The notes beneath the pieces were generated by a model. That model saw only the letters and a program-made list of their open reading frames with translations, was not told where the DNA came from and did not search any database. A stretch of 64,000 bases of DNA from Hevea brasiliensis (lineage: Eukaryota > Streptophyta > Magnoliopsida > Malpighiales > Euphorbiaceae). Positions 1 through 11,799 of this stretch are shown here, one piece after another. Numbering within the stretch: position 1 is the first letter of the stretch; each line of letters opens with the position of its first letter. The stretch lies in assembly GCF_030052815.1 (NCBI RefSeq), contig NC_079502.1, positions 4,306,103-4,370,102 on the forward strand, read 5' to 3'. Position numbers and translations under genes: made by a program.

Positions 1-1725
1 AAATCATGTGTGATGCAAGCGAGTTTCTTTGTTGGAGTCCTTGGCCAGTGAAAGATAGAAAACCTTATGCCATTTACTATGCAAGCCGAACCCTTGATGA
101 AGCTCAAGTTAATTATGCCACAACTGAAAAGGAGTTCCTTGCGGTAGTATTTGCACTCAATAAATTTCGTTCTTATTTGGTCAACTCAAAGGTAATTGTT
201 TTCACTGATCATGCAGCAATAAAGTATTTAATGAGCAAGAAAGAAGCTAAATCTAGGTTGATTAGATGGATTTTATTACTTCAAGAATTTGATTTGGAAA
301 TAAAAGATAAAAAGGGTATTGAGAATGTGGTGGCTGATCACCTTTCTAGGATAAAAACTGAAAATAAAGATGATGAAATTGTGCCAATTGATGAGTTTTT
401 CATGAATGAGCAATTGTATGTGTTGAATTCTGCACTTCCATGGTTTGCTGATATTGTGAATTTCTTATCTTGTGGTGTCTTGCCACCTGATTTATCTTGG
501 CAGCAAAAGAAAAGATTCTTGCATGATTTTAAATTTTATTCTTGGGAAGAACCTCTTTTGTTTAGAAGATGTAATGATGGAATAATTAGGAGATGTATAC
601 CAAAGGAAGAAATTCATGATGTTATTTACCATTGTCATTCCTCTGAATATGGTGGTCATTTTAGTATCTCAAAAACTGTTGAAAAAGTCTTGACATCAAG
701 TTTCTATTGGCCTAAAATGTTTAAACATGTGAGAGACTTTGTAAGCAAGTGTGATAGGTGCCAAAGGGTAGGCAACATTTCCAAAAGAGATGAGATGCCT
801 CAACAATCCATATTAGAAGTTGAATTGTTTGATGTGTGGGGAATTGATTTCATGGGGCCATTTCCATCTTCTTATGGGAATAAATATATCTTGGTAGGGG
901 TGGACTATGTATCTAAATGGGTAGAAGCTATTGCTACACCTACCAACGATGCAAAAGTTGTGGTGAAATTTCTGAAAAAAATTTGTTTTAACTAGATTTG
1001 GTGCCCCACGTGCTATAATCAGTGATGGTGGTAGCCATTTTTGCAACCACCAATTTGAAAAATTGATGAGAAAATATGGGGTAAAGCATAGGATTGCCAC
1101 ACCATATCACCCTCAAACAAATGGCCAAGTAGAAATCACAAATAGAGAAATCAAGCAAATCTTGGAGAAAACTGTCAATAAGTCCAGAAAAGATTGGTCC
1201 CTTAAATTAGATGACACTCTTTGGGCATATAGAACAGCATTTAAAACCCCCATAGGAACTACACCTTATAGGTTAGTTTTTGGGAAATCATGCCATTTGC
1301 CCGTAGAGTTAGAACACAAAGCTTATTGGGCCATTAGAGCAATCAATTTTGATTTACAAGCTGCTGGACACAGAAGACTTTTGCAACTTGATGAATTAGA
1401 AGAATTTAGACTTGATGCTTATGAAAATGCTAGGATCTATAAAGAAAGAACTAAAAAATGGCATGATAAGCATATCAAGAAAAAGGACTTTAAAGAAGGA
1501 GATTTGGTTCTCTTATTCAATTCAAGGTTAAAATTTTTTCCAGGAAAATTAAAATCAAGGTGGTCAGGTCCATTCAAAATTGTGAAAGTTTTACCTCATG
1601 GTGCTGTGGAAATTTTTGGTGAAAAATCTGGTAATTTCAAGGTAAATGGACAAAGATTGAGGCACCATTCAGTTGGTGAGCCAATTGAGAAGATAGCAAC
1701 TTGCTATCTCTCTCATTCTCCATAA
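1..1725 (+). pseudogene. Ty3/gypsy pol tail (RNase H + integrase), element A, frameshifted
   Basis: This is the 3' part of a pol gene of an Athila/Tat-type Ty3 retrotransposon; the 5' part lies outside the window. Seen: an RNase H domain (about nt 60-350, with the TDH block and a DHLSR end), an integrase zinc-binding H-H-C-C segment (about nt 630-770), and the integrase core with its three acidic positions in GIDFMGP (about 842), SDGG (about 1020) and QVEI (about 1125). A chromodomain-free C-terminus runs to the TAA at 1723. The frame is open from 6 to a TAG at about 993, then continues in the +1 frame from about 991 to 1725. The break lies at an A/T-rich run near 975-992 inside the integrase core, so one indel has disabled the gene. 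Family knowledge: integrase inserts the cDNA and RNase H degrades the RNA template. The assignment is firm; the exact lineage is inferred from the LTR and 3' region. Confidence 0.92.
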
Positions 1726-3938
1726 AATCTTGAGTGAGGATGGTCAAGCTAAAGACCTAAACTTAGCATTTTTGTGCATAACTCCCAATTTTTCATTGAT
1801 TCTTTATTTCTTTCATATATATGTTTGTTTTAAGTTTTTTCTATACTCCTTATTCAGAGTTTAACATTGTTCTAATTTCCTTGTGCAGATGGGATACAAT
1901 GCATTGCAAGCAAATGAGCATAAAAAAAAAAAAAAGCCCACTACCCATAAAAAAAAAAAAAAATTTTAGTTGCTTAATTCATTAGTGTTTTTAACTTGTT
2001 TAGTTAATATTTTGCTTGTGTTGTTTTTTTTTAGTTCCTCATAAAATACATTTTTCTTTTATATCTCTAGTACATTGCTCACTTGCTTTTATGTGCTACT
2101 TCGGATTTACACTTGATGGTTACATTTTTGAGCTTAACTTCCTATTTCAACTTTTTGAGTTTAATTGATTTAATGGATTCCATTGCACTGTTTCTTTTGC
2201 AATGAGTGCAGCAGCTGTCCAAATTTTATCTAATTAAATTGGCTGCACTTCAATGAGGTAACAATTCTCATCTCGACTTGTGTCACTTTCAACACAAGTT
2301 GTGCTATCGCTATGTAACAGGTAATAATTCTTTATGCACATATGAGCTACCCATTTCTTTATCCCATTTCTTTATGCACATAATTATCCCATTCCTTGCA
2401 CTCTTTTAACATTGAGGACAATGTTCATTCTGAGTATGGGGGAGAGGGTAAATTTTTTGCAAAAATTATTTTTCCTTTTCATTTGCATATAGTGACATAC
2501 TCATTCATCACTTCATACTTGTACATATTCACATACATACACTTGCATATAGCCTCATATACTTAGTTACGCATACTTAGTTGCATATAGATTGACTTGA
2601 CATTTACACTCATGCATTTCGTTCATTTAAAATTTTTGGATTTTTTAAACCAGTCTTTGGATTCCATAAGCCACTTATTCAAGCAATCCAACTTGCCTTT
2701 AGATGGTTAGTGGAATGAAAGTTCCAGCTGGGTACAAAGTCTTAAGCATTATTCTTTCTCTTATTTAATAGCTGAAAATTAATATATCAATCTAGGTATG
2801 CAGTGCTAGTTAGTTATTTTGAGTTTTGAGTGTCTGGATAAGCCTTTAAGGAAGAAAATGGTCATTGTCGTCTCACCATTCCTAGAACAAGCATCTTAGA
2901 TCTTTCAAAGCGAAATTTTTAACTTGCATTTGATAAGAATATGATTTAGGCATTCCTTCATATTTTAAAACTCACATTTAGCCTTAACCTACCTTAATTT
3001 CATTTTAACCCTTGCAAACCCCCTTGAACCTTAAATCCCTAATTTCTTTGGAACCCAAATCATTTACTGAGCCATTAAACCTAAACACTACCACCTATTT
3101 ATGAGAATAATATTTTAGCAATTAAGTGCATAAAAAATATATAATGATATAAAAAAAAAAAAGAGGATTGAAACATCTTGAAAAGTGCTAGAGTAATTGT
3201 GAAAAGTTGATAAAAAAAAAAAGAAAAGAAGAAAAAGTCACCAAAATATCCCAAAGGTAATTTTGGGTGTGACATGAAATAGGGACAAAATCAAAATAAA
3301 ATAAAATAAAATAAGCATAAAAAGTAGTCCCTTTGTATAATCATTATGATAGCACTTAAGATTCATTGTGAATTTCTTTCCTCTTGATAAAAAAATTACC
3401 ATTATAAAAAAAAAAAATGGATGCACTTTGAGTTTCATGATTAATATTATTCTCATATTTTGTTTACCTTATTCTCTTTCTTTGTTAACCACAATTTTAC
3501 CCTATTTGACCCCATTACAACCCTTAAAAAGACCTAATGATTCTTTGAAAAATGCTTGTTACATTAGTAGAGTTAGATCTTTTATGCTTGCATATGGGTT
3601 TGGCAACATAATCTTCCATACATTACTCACCATCTATTTGAGACACATTGGCTATCTATTTCATTTAAGTTTGTTTAGGCACAATTGACTCTTGTAGTTG
3701 GTTGGTATTTGTTGCTTGGGTTGATTGGTTAATTCTTAGCTATTCTGTAATTGTTGAGAGTGCTTGCTTCATTCTTTGTGCTTTTGCTGGTGGGAACTTG
3801 GAATGTTGGTGGCTAGAGGTAAGTTGGTGGTTTGGATTTGTGATTTTTGTGTTTTCAAAGACTGATTCTATTCCCTTCCAAATGAGTTTTAATGAAATTT
3901 TGCTTGAGGACAAGCAAGAGTTTGAGTATGGGGGAATT
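1726..3938 (+). other. Element A 3' noncoding region between pol and 3' LTR
   Basis: This 2.2-kb stretch has no convincing ORF. A T-rich tract ending in a splice-acceptor-like TTGTGCAG followed by ATG lies at about 1875-1892, and A-runs lie at 1922-1967. A GAGGACA...GTATGGGGGAG block at about 2411-2446 looks like a polypurine tract but sits 1.5 kb before the LTR. A second such block directly abuts the LTR at about 3906-3938. Element B (50785-53177) carries the same layout with high similarity, so the region belongs to the element. An env-like gene sits here in some Athila elements; none is visible. Confidence 0.75.
3904..3938 (+). promoter_or_regulatory. Polypurine tract of element A
   Basis: A purine-rich GAGGACAAGCAAGAG stretch followed by GAGTATGGGGGAA sits directly against the TG that opens the LTR. 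In this family it primes plus-strand DNA synthesis. Equivalent blocks precede the LTRs at 53178 and 59129. Confidence 0.8.
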
Positions 3939-5534
3939 TGATGCATGCATTTTAGATCATCATTTAGGAGTAATTTTTGCACATAATTTACCCTTATTCA
4001 TAGCTATTATTTTAGATATTAGTATATATTTAGTCAATTTTACAATTTTCACATTTCCTAGTTTAATTTTTGGAATTTATTTGTTTTGTAGGTTAAATCT
4101 GGAGAAATTTGATGTATTTTGATCAGAGTAGCCATTTGGAGGAGATTAAAGTCGAATTGCAAAAATTTTGAAGTTGAGTAAAAAAATGGCCGAGAGCGAC
4201 ACAACCTGCAGCACAACCGAATTAGCTTATGTCGCAGGTTGTGTCGATCGTCAGATATTCACGCCGAGAGCGACACAACCCGCGACACAACTGACTCGGC
4301 TTATGTCATTTTTACTGGAAATAATTGACGTGGCATTTCCGTTACTCCAGCTTTTTTACCTCACTTTCTCTGGAACCTTCCCCCTTTTACCCATTCTAGG
4401 GCAGACCCTTAGCCTATATAAAGACTCATTTTATCATTTTCTTTCCATAGAGAGCAAGGGAGGCATTTTTGGCAAGATTAGAAAGAGAGAAGGGAGCACT
4501 TTCTGCATTTCTTTTCCAAAGTGCGGATCACGTCGCACTTTTGTGCAGCAGAATCTTCTGCAATTTGCTGGGTTTTTCTACCCTTTTAGCTTACATTTCC
4601 ATTATTTCTTCATTTCTTCATTTGGGTTTGTCTTTAAACAATGATTTGTGAGTAGTTTATTGAGATTCTAGAGATGGGTTTGTAAATATTGATTTGTATT
4701 GTGGTTTTGAACTGATTTAGCCATTTAAATGGGATTTGTTATATTTTGATTTATTGCTTGTGTGCTTATTGCCTTGCTTGATGAATGGGCCCTCATTAAG
4801 TTAAGTTTTAATCCTTAATAGATGGACTGAAAAGTGAATATTGGGGATGGATAATCTTGCAATAAACTTTATTTTCTTGGTGTTAGAAATAAGCTAAGAA
4901 GATTAAGGGGAATTTTCCAAAAATCAATTTTATGCATTAGTTGGGTTTTTGTTAGATTTGAAATACCGTGAAAACAGGGTTTGATTTAATGAAAACCAAT
5001 TTTGAGATGCTTGAAAAAGGTTTCAAAAATTTAAGAATTGATTTCCCTCAAAATTGCAATTCTCATGTGTTTGGCTAAATTAATGATAAACCACATGCAA
5101 ACAATATTGAAAATCCAATCTCTAGAATCAATTTAATTTTCATTGAATTTAGATTTAAATCCTCCAAATCTCATAAATAGCAATTTCAATTTAAATCCAA
5201 TATCTAGAATTACTTTATTTTTTTAGATTTAATTCTTCTTAATTTCATAAATAGAAATTTCAAATTAATTTTTGGTAATCTAGTTTAATTAATTTTAGTT
5301 AATTGTTTGATTTAGCATTAATTCCTTAAATACCAATTTTAATTCCAAATTTCATTTTACATCTTTAATTTTTGTCTTAATTTTAATTTTTAGATTTTAT
5401 TTTTAATATCTTTTAATTTTGTCATTCTAATTAGCTTATACTTTTATTTCCAATTTAAGCACAATTCCCTGTGGGATCGATATCATTTTTTAAAACTATA
5501 CTACTGTGACCCGTGCACTTGCGGACACAACACA
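3939..5534 (+). mobile_element. 3' LTR of Athila-like element A
   Basis: This LTR opens TGATGCATGC just after the polypurine tract and ends in CA after the U5 block GACCCGTGCACTTGCGG, about 1596 bp. It is clearly the same family as the LTR at 53178-54678. A TATA-like CTATATAAAG lies near 4412. The U3 (about 4195-4310) holds repeated CACAACCTGC / GCAGGTTGTG words in both orientations. Only the 3' LTR is in the window, so no target duplicate can be checked on the left; the bases after it are GTTAC. Confidence 0.9.
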
Positions 5535-6137
5535 GTTACCATAAATCAATTATTAAAATAATACTATAGCATTCAGTTATAACATTATCGAGAAAGTTTT
5601 TGCAGCATTTTATTTTTAATTTTATATATATGAGTGTGTGACAAATTATAATGGTTAAAGATTATGATTTTGTAAAGATTAAAAGTTTTAATTTTTCCCA
5701 TAATTGTATTTAAAAAAAATGTTACCTTGATAATTATATTCATATATTTATTTATATGTAAATTATATAGAGCCACTAGCATTGCACATAAAAAAAATTA
5801 AAATATTTAAATTAAAAATTTATATTTTAAATTAAAAACATAATTTTTAAAAATTTTGACTAAAAATAATAAAAACAAACGTATTAAAAATTATAGGACG
5901 CATGTATTATTAAAAATTTTGATTCTAACAATATCTGTATTTCACTCTATGATAAGATGAATGGAATTGAAAGTTATATGCATGTTGCAATGGTAATCAT
6001 GGCATGCACATAAAGTAGTATGTTCTCTCTTTCTTCTTCTCATCTTCTTGAGGGTGTGTTGCCAAATTATGATCAAGCCATTTTAAAGTCAAACATGATT
6101 TAAATGAGATTTTTTTTTCTTTTTTATAAGTAAGCAG
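5535..6137. repeat. Host flank, first copy of segmental duplication
   Basis: This AT-rich noncoding stretch is colinear with about 23000-24005: both contain the ATCAATTATTAAAA...TATAGCATTCA block, a TGTAAATTATATAGA block and a TATGCATG(T/C)TGCAAT...ATCATGGCATGCA block in the same order. The second copy also carries an RLP scrap. No gene is seen here. Confidence 0.75.
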
Positions 6138-7848
6138 TGTTACACTCATTTCATATAGGCATTTTAGGATAGTTTTGCATCCATTTTACCCTTATATTTT
6201 AGTATATTTTATGTTTTTAGCTTTATTTTAGCTTACTTGTTAAATTTAAATACTTTATATTTGATTTTTGTAATTTTATTGTTTTTGACAAGATTTTGTG
6301 GCAAATCAAAGATCAATGAGTGCATTAGGAAGTGATTTGAAGAAATTTGGAATTCTTTAAGCATGGAGGAAAGTTGAAGAAATCAAGTTTTGAAAGAGCA
6401 AGTTAGTCGAAATTTGCTTAAGACTTTGCTTATAATGTTGCTTAGGATATGTCATATAAGCTTAACCTTAAGCCTATTCAAGCTGAAAGTCAAGCACGGC
6501 TTAAATCCTACACATTCAAGCTTTTACTTCACAACTTGCCGAGAATTACTTAAGATCCTACTTAGGGTAAAGCGGCAGTGCTTAAGGTGCAGCACAAGTC
6601 AAGCTGGAAGTCAAGCATGAGCAGAAAAGTCCATTTTACTCCAAGTCTCCCGAGATTTGCTGAGGGTCTGCATAACCTTAAGCAGACAGTGCAACCAGAG
6701 GTTGAAATTTGCTAAGAAGCTGCTTAGGGTTAAGCCGTACCCTAAGCAGACTGCCAAAACATGAATAATGCTGCTGACTTGGATAATTTTATACCTCATT
6801 TCCTATCCACTCCTTGGCTCTTATTTGCTTTTAGGGCAACTTTTTGGGACCATATAAATTCATCATTTCCTAGTTTTTGCCACAAGAGAAAAAAGAGGGA
6901 GAAACAAAAAAAGGAAAGAAAATATAATAGAGAGAGGAGGAGACGCCATTTTCTGGGGAGGAGCTGCTGCAACCATCTTTTAGAGCTTCAGAAACCAGAG
7001 TTTTGGGTTCTTCTACCTGGGTTTTTCTATTTTAGTCCTCTTATCATGTTTTTCTTTACTTTTCCATCAATCTTTCTTGTAAATACCATTATGAGTGAGT
7101 AAACTCTTTGGATTTTAGAGTTGGAAAATATGTTTTAGATTAATTTATGGATTTCGACTGGGTATTTCCTTATTTTACATAAATATGAGTTTTGATTCTT
7201 TCCTTGTGTGCTTGATTTACTTGTCTAATGTTGGTACCCATTAGGTATTGTGTTAATCTTTGATTGAAGGACCGAAAGGTGAAAGTCATTGATAGATAAT
7301 CAAGGATTGGAATTTAAAATACCTAGATTTAGAAATAAACTAGGATTTTAAGAGGAATTAATTATTGATTACAAAACTTAATGGGTTTTAAAGTAATCAA
7401 ATAACATACGAAAGTAGATTTGGTTATTTTAGAACACACTTTGGTTTGCTTGAAAAAGATATCAAAAGAATTTAGAATCAATTTCCTTCAAACTCTATTT
7501 TTCCCTTAAAATTGGAATGCCCAAGACAAATCCCAATTAATTTATTCATAAATCCCCAACTCTGGAACCACTTTTAACATAATTAGACTTTCATTTAAAT
7601 TACCCATTATTAATTTAGTTTAATTGCAAACTAGATTTAGAATTTATTTGTTTGCTCTTTACCCATTCTTATTAGATTAATCAATTTACCTTGCTTATTT
7701 ACATTTACCATTTATTCATCAATCATTAGCCCAAATAATCGCTTCATTCATAGTGTGGTAATCAAACGGCAAATCCTCGTGAGAATGATACTTGATTCAT
7801 CACTTTATTACTTGAGACGACCCGTATACTTGCGGATTCACCACATCA
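6138..7848 (+). mobile_element. Solo LTR, Athila-like subfamily F
   Basis: A 1711-bp sequence opens TGTTACACTC and ends CCACATCA, flanked on both sides by the 5-bp direct repeat AGCAG (6133-6137 and 7849-7853). No internal region follows. Its last 75 bp (CCTCGTGAGAATGATACTTG..., then GACCCGTATACTTGCGG) match the U5 of the A, B and D LTRs. The U3 (about 6415-6755) is full of CTTAAGC, GCTTAGG and CCTAAGC words. The matching position in the duplicated copy (about 24005) lacks the insert, which confirms both ends. Confidence 0.92.
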
Positions 7849-8028
7849 AGCAGGCAATTTTATTAAAATTAATGGTTAGGAAAATTTTAACATGAACACA
7901 TCCTTTTAAGCCCCGTCAGTAGACCTCCACAGAACACCCATCCTAGATGTAGCAAGAAGATACAAACCATCCAAGAAAATCAAGAATTAGCTAAGACAAT
8001 ACATTAAGCCAAAATGAGAGGGTTCAAA
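7849..8028. repeat. RLP 3' flank, first copy (part 1)
   Basis: Colinear with about 24010-24190 in the second copy, including the shared GAAGATACAAACCATCCAAG. Noncoding. It may include the decayed antisense 3' end of a LINE, since LINE-like tails elsewhere share its TTATTAAAATTAATGG...AACATG pattern, but this is weak. Confidence 0.65.
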
Positions 8029-9875
8029 TGTCACAACTCAACCTATGGGCCAGACCGACACTAGGACCTGGGCCAGCCTAAAGCCCCCGAGGCCCGTAGT
8101 AAGCCTAACTATTCCTTAACCCAATCCTAAGGCCCATTTTAAGCCCAATTTCAAGAATTCAATCGAAAAGAGTCTGACCATAATATGGACTATACAACAG
8201 GGAGTTTTTGATTCGTCCAACCTGTAAGCACAATATATTATAATTTGGGAAGCTCAACTCACCCTCCACATAATCATAATGACATAAAATCAAATGGGAG
8301 CTCAGCTTCCTCATCCAGTCCAATCACACACCCACATACATGCATTTAAAATGCTTACAAATTCAATATAATATTATATTACTGTCCCAAATTGATTAAA
8401 ATGCTCCTAACACATGTGGAGTTCTAGAATTTAGCTAAATTATACAAAATATATTAAATATTATTAATTGACCTGCGAAGAAGAGGAGCAGGTTAGTCAC
8501 AACAAGGAATCCTCTTGTAGCCTGGAAAAATAAGGTGAACAAGAGTGAGAGTTCGACTTAGAGAGTAAAATACCGATTTTAACTATAATTTCTATAGCTA
8601 TCTAAAGCTAATGCATCCTGAAGAGTGGAATACAACGCCATCAAAATTTTCTTATAAATCACATCATAATAGCAAAAAGGTAATTTAGAGTACACACACA
8701 CCCAATAATATTCAAACTGTACATATACGGGAGCTGATCCCCTATACATCTCTCTTAATCCAACCTCTGCCAACGAGTGTCTCTTAAGTCGGACTTTCGC
8801 TTAATGGCCAAAATGCGGGGGCCAGCGAGTGTCTCTCGAGCCGTGCCTACCCTGACTTATCCATAAGAGGACTGGGTCCCAGCGAGTATCTCTCAAGCCA
8901 TGTCTACTCGTCCTATCCATATCCAATACCACACACCACACGCACGCCAACGCACGCACACTGCTCCAAATTACCATAAACAACATCCATGGCACTTCAT
9001 TAATTAAGAATGCAATATAAAACGTGCTTAGGGTCTAACTACATAGATACATATTTATAAGTGATGCATGGGCATGCTTGAATATATAATAATATTGAAA
9101 TTATAATTAAAATTAATATTTTACTCACAGTACACCAGAGACGACTATAGAGGTTGGGTAAAGGAAGATGGTTGACCCTTATCGCCAAGAAAATTTTATT
9201 GTGAATTTATTAGTTCTAATTTAAATAAAAATAAATTTAAAGAGGCAATCCTAATTTATGCCAAAAGTTCGGCAGAGTTTTCCCTGTACCTAGGACTTAC
9301 CCAACCTGCAAACAGATTCAAATAACACTTCTAAATTCTCAATTTCCACAATCACATCTCATCAACATTATATGGCCCCTCCTGAGCCCTCCAAATCAGA
9401 CAATAGTCATAAACTTGAAAAATTACATTTTTATCCCTATAATTGATATTTTGTAAAAATCCACTCAAACAAGCTCTAAAAAATATTCTAAAATTTTGTT
9501 TCGCAGTTCTTAATAATATTATTAAGCTAATGCGAAAGTAATTATAATTTTTTAACCTACCACGAATATTTTATAGATTTTTAATCGTAATCAAGCACTA
9601 GATAATTAAGAAAAAGTAAGGTTCAGGTTTACCTATGCCAATTCCGACCTTGGAGACTCGTCCGGAACGTCTAAAAATGGTGGGGTAGCCTATAATTTCG
9701 ACCTCATTCTGAACTGTTTTTGTAGCCTGCCTGTCCGGCTCGAAATTGCATATCCGAGCAACTGTTGAATTTTTGCGAATTTAAGGTACCTACTCGAAGC
9801 TCACAATACTAGGGTTTAGACTAAAATATTTATATTTACATATAAAATAATTATTTAAAAATTAGAGGTATTACA
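8029..9875 (-). mobile_element. Solo LTR, Tekay-type chromovirus
   Basis: A 1847-bp LTR reads TGTCACAACT at the left and TATTACA at the right, with the perfect 5-bp target duplicate TCAAA at 8024-8028 and 9876-9880. Read on the minus strand it opens TGTAATACCTC, as is usual for Tekay LTRs. It shares the CAGT(A/G)CACCAGR block with the LTRs of chromovirus E. The uninterrupted sister site is in the second duplicated copy near 24195. No internal sequence remains, so LTR-LTR recombination removed it. Confidence 0.9.
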
Positions 9876-10330
9876 TCAAACCCCATAACAACACTTAAGC
9901 ACCAAGATCAAACAGAAGGACACACAACTAACTTAACATAAACTTCAAGAGCAGATAAGTTAAACTCTCGCAACAGCAAATGCAAAGGAGCTAGAGGAAT
10001 TTAACAAAATCCTTTTGACGTAGACTGCCTTTGCTAGTTGATTAAAATGGAGTTAGCTTCGTGTAAAACATGAACAAAGGATACATGAGGCAGTGACATC
10101 TTTAGATTCAAAGCTAACTTGATTGTGATCCAAAACTCACCCTCTAGTCTAAATTATTATTTTTCTCTTTGAACTTGGTTGATGAACAGGAGTTTCAAAA
10201 CATATGTAGGTTATGTGGCGATGTTAATTATATGTTTTGGTATACCAACGGAAACAACAAATAAAGGACTAGCATAACAACACAGAAGACATTGACATAA
10301 CTATAAATCATTAAAAGCAACAACTTCAAC
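9876..10330. repeat. RLP 3' flank, first copy (part 2)
   Basis: Continues the duplicated flank: it matches about 24196-24760, sharing AACACTTAAGCACCAAGATC and AAAACATGAACAAAGGATAC. Noncoding; no gene seen. Confidence 0.7.
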
Positions 10331-11646
10331 AATATTTTCCTTAAACTCCACTAAATTTTATGCCACAAACAATCTAGGAAATGAAAATATGCATATCTCC
10401 ATCGTCCATTAACAAATAGAGGTCCTAACACACTTTAGAAGCCCATAATGAATCCAAGAGCCATGCTCACATAAAACCAATCCACTTTGACACCATTACC
10501 CTTTTATTTTTCTTCTTCTTTTCGATTGTCGAGTATAACACCATTTTTGCTGCAATTCTCAGAAAGTGAAGGTCCACATAGTCCTTTGTTGCCAATAAAG
10601 CTAGAAGAGCTAAAAGTCAGCAGCCGAGTACTTGTAGGATTTCTCCCACTCAAATTATTATTGGACAAGTTCAAAAATGTTAGATTTGTGATGCTTTGAG
10701 GAATTCCTCCAAATAATTGATTTTGAGAAAAATCCAAAACCTCTAGCATTTTCATAGCACCTTTAACCTCAGGAATCTTTCTAGATAACAAATTATTTGA
10801 CAAATTAAGATATTGCAGTGATAAAAGACTTGTTATTTCTTTTGGAATTTCTCCAGATAAATTATTGTCAGAAAGATCTATAATCTTCACAAATTTTAGA
10901 ATAGTGTCATACTCAACCATTTTTCCTTTTATCACAATCAATGCATCATCTTCAATAACTGGATACCCACTAGACACATTAAAAACTTGCGCTACTAAAT
11001 TAAATGTAGCCATTGAACTAAAGTTTTCGATACAGCTCGGGATGGTCCCGAAGAGATTATTGTTAGAAACGTCTACAATCTACAAAGAAGCCAAATGATA
11101 AAGTTCCTTAGGTATATACCTATGAAACTTGTTTGTGTGAAGATTGAGAATAGCGAAATACGAAAGCCATTTCCCCATCCATGTTGGAATGTGCCCAACC
11201 AGTTAATTTTCACCAAGGTCAAGTGAGATTAACATTGCACAATTTTGAAGTGATGTAGGTACTTCACTTGAGAGGCTATTATTGCTAAGACGCAAGGATT
11301 TAAGGGAGGTTAAATCCCCGATTGAGCTAGGAACATTGCCACCAAAGTTGTTGTTGCTTAATCTCATTTGTAACTAATTTGACCAATAATTTATTTTTCT
11401 CCCGTTAAAGATTATTGCTAAGGTCAAGAAATAACATATTCTTCACCTCATTCATCTTGTAACAAAGAAAGTGGGATATAGACCTGAAAATGAATTATCG
11501 GAAAGAACCAGTCCCTCAACATTGGAGTAGATGCGAGGTGATAGACCTTTAAAGTGATTTGAACTCAAGTCAATCCATTAAGCTGAAGATGAATCAAAAG
11601 TGGGGATATCATGAATGACTCCATGAATTTGGTTGTGAGCAAGATT
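10331..11646 (-). pseudogene. LRR receptor-like protein psi-A, 3' part
   Basis: This is the C-terminal half of an EIX2/Cf-type receptor-like protein, a cell-surface immune receptor class with an LRR ectodomain, one membrane segment and no kinase. The longest open piece (10504-11013) encodes the segment after the island (AQVFNVSSGY, ALIVIKGKMVEY), about five LRRs (LSDNNLSGEIPKEI, FSQNQLFGGIPQSI) and the GLCGPSLSENC cap. A TAA follows EEEK, and a further stop falls in the membrane segment (WFYVSM...GF, then stop). Upstream (11014-11646) the LRR frame is broken repeatedly. The alignment to psi-B ends at the HNQIHG repeat exactly where the copia-1 LTR begins (11647). The 5' part of the gene is at 20251-20685, and roughly 300 codons in between are missing. 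Confidence 0.88.
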
Positions 11647-11787
11647 TGTAGTTGAGCACAGAATAAAGTTCAGTTAGGATTACAATCAGTGGATATACAT
11701 CAGTAGATATACATTAAAAGGAAAGGATATACTATAAGGAAAGGATATACATGAGCTGATATATATAAGGATGGATAATCCTTATCA
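11647..11787 (-). repeat. Short 3' LTR of copia 1
   Basis: A 141-bp LTR begins TGTAGTTGAG on the plus strand and ends CCTTATCA. It is followed by the antisense polypurine tract TGCCCCTGTAATTTT. It holds repeats of GGATATAC and a TATATATAAGG box. RLP sequence stops directly on its left. The partner LTR is lost, so no target duplicate can be tested. Confidence 0.7.
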
Positions 11788-11799
11788 TGCCCCTGTAAT

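Noticed and set aside
3368..3688. Conserved small ORF in elements A and B (also 52605-52928) as an env-like gene
   Set aside because: It starts within a low-complexity A-run, has no signal or coiled-coil pattern of envelope proteins, and its similarity follows from general element similarity.
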